Assembly: GCF_900156725.1 (NCBI RefSeq)
Contig: NZ_FTOI01000002.1
Location: 1-64,000, forward strand
DNA from: Kaistella chaponensis
GTDB taxonomy: Bacteria > Bacteroidota > Bacteroidia > Flavobacteriales > Weeksellaceae
Direction of reading: 5' to 3'
DNA: 64,000 nt
Positions within the stretch are counted from its first letter, which is position 1, and each line of letters starts with the position of its first letter. The notes below the pieces were generated by a model, which worked only from the letters and a program-made list of their open reading frames with translations, made no database searches and had not been told where the DNA came from. Below, piece after piece: positions 63,728-64,000 of the stretch. The position numbers were made by a program, and so were the translations under genes.

Positions 63728-64000
63728 ATGTCAAAAGAATACATAAAAAATGTTTTTCAAAAATTTGATGATCATTTAAATATAGAAAATAATAATCGTA
63801 TTATCTTTTCTGGAAAATTTGGAATTGGAAAATCATATTTCTTAAATGAATTTTTCAAAGATGAAAATCAGAATGAGAAATATTTTCCGATTTTTTTAAA
63901 TCCTGTCAATTATTCAATTGCTTCCAATGAAGATATTTTTGAACTAATTAAATTCGATATCCTATATCAAATATTGGACAAAGAAATATTAGATTTTGAA
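63728..64000 (+). CDS. P-loop NTPase-fold protein, N-terminal part (runs off the window)
   Basis: A frame starting ATG 63728, two bases after the metH stop, is open for 91 codons to the window end. RIIFSGKFGIGKSYFLNEFF has the Walker A GKFGIGKS (residues 29-36), followed by EKYFPIFLNPVNYSIASNEDIFELIKFDILYQIL, a layout seen in KAP-type and other STAND-like P-loop proteins from accessory regions of Bacteroidota. It is very AT-rich against metH, which suggests foreign origin. Walker B and any effector domain lie beyond the window, so a defence role is only a guess. Confidence 0.75.
   Translation, partial: MSKEYIKNVFQKFDDHLNIENNNRIIFSGKFGIGKSYFLNEFFKDENQNEKYFPIFLNPVNYSIASNEDIFELIKFDILYQILDKEILDFE

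Overview
The window (about one third GC) comes from a Flavobacteriia-type Bacteroidota chromosome, most likely a Weeksellaceae (Chryseobacterium/Kaistella-like) genome. The signs are Bacteroidota promoters (-33 TTG, -7 TAnnTTTG) with no clear Shine-Dalgarno sites, a type IX secretion sorting domain, the TamL lipoprotein form of TamA, an OmpA protein with thrombospondin-3 repeats, and a methionine synthase encoded as two genes. The genus is inferred from general knowledge; no search was possible. Most of the window is chromosomal core. LAYOUT: 1-95 is the 3' end of a 5S rRNA and its terminator, followed by about 790 bp of decayed sequence. 0.9-12.3 kb holds an Omp85-like protein, nadD, a DUF3817 protein, a TonB-type receptor behind an odd leader, two amidinotransferase-fold enzymes (CtlX-like and DDAH-like), cutC, an HtrA protease and an SdpR/SdpI pair. 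12.5-18 kb has lptD-ridA, an amidase with a SPOR domain, and rpsT between two different tRNA-Glu(TTC) genes. 18-20.7 kb is a secreted pair (a SUMF1-like protein and a repeat/PKD protein with a T9SS tail). 21.1-29.4 kb is the operon tamB-tamL-yihY. 29.6-44.7 kb holds housekeeping genes: aroQ, a Kef-like antiporter with its flavodoxin-like partner, recJ, two tandem ferritin-like proteins, an ABC-F protein, smpB, OmpA, a YebC protein, an LpxH-like phosphoesterase with a glycosyltransferase, and a small acetyltransferase. 44.9-52.1 kb is a MoxR/DUF58 operon with a divergent RDD gene. METHIONINE REGION (55.4-63.7 kb): a SAM-I riboswitch leads into metX, a homoserine dehydrogenase carrying tandem ACT domains without a kinase, a transsulfuration enzyme, and the two halves of cobalamin-dependent methionine synthase. 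Here the sequence becomes unusual. metX is broken by one extra A in an A8 run. Its TTG start lies in a perfect hairpin. CAACCGA-type repeats encode the N-terminus of the transsulfuration enzyme and, as a 24-bp inverted repeat, flank a four-helix-bundle (23S rRNA intervening-sequence family) gene placed between the metH halves. A 90-bp imperfect tandem repeat ends in the metH start codon. The last 273 bp begin a P-loop NTPase gene that may open an accessory island. Four copies of a dispersed hairpin element (8031, 12405, 44754, 59256) each lie directly 3' of a gene in the same orientation. The strongest candidates for undescribed biology are the four-helix-bundle element in metH and the 3'-of-gene hairpin family.
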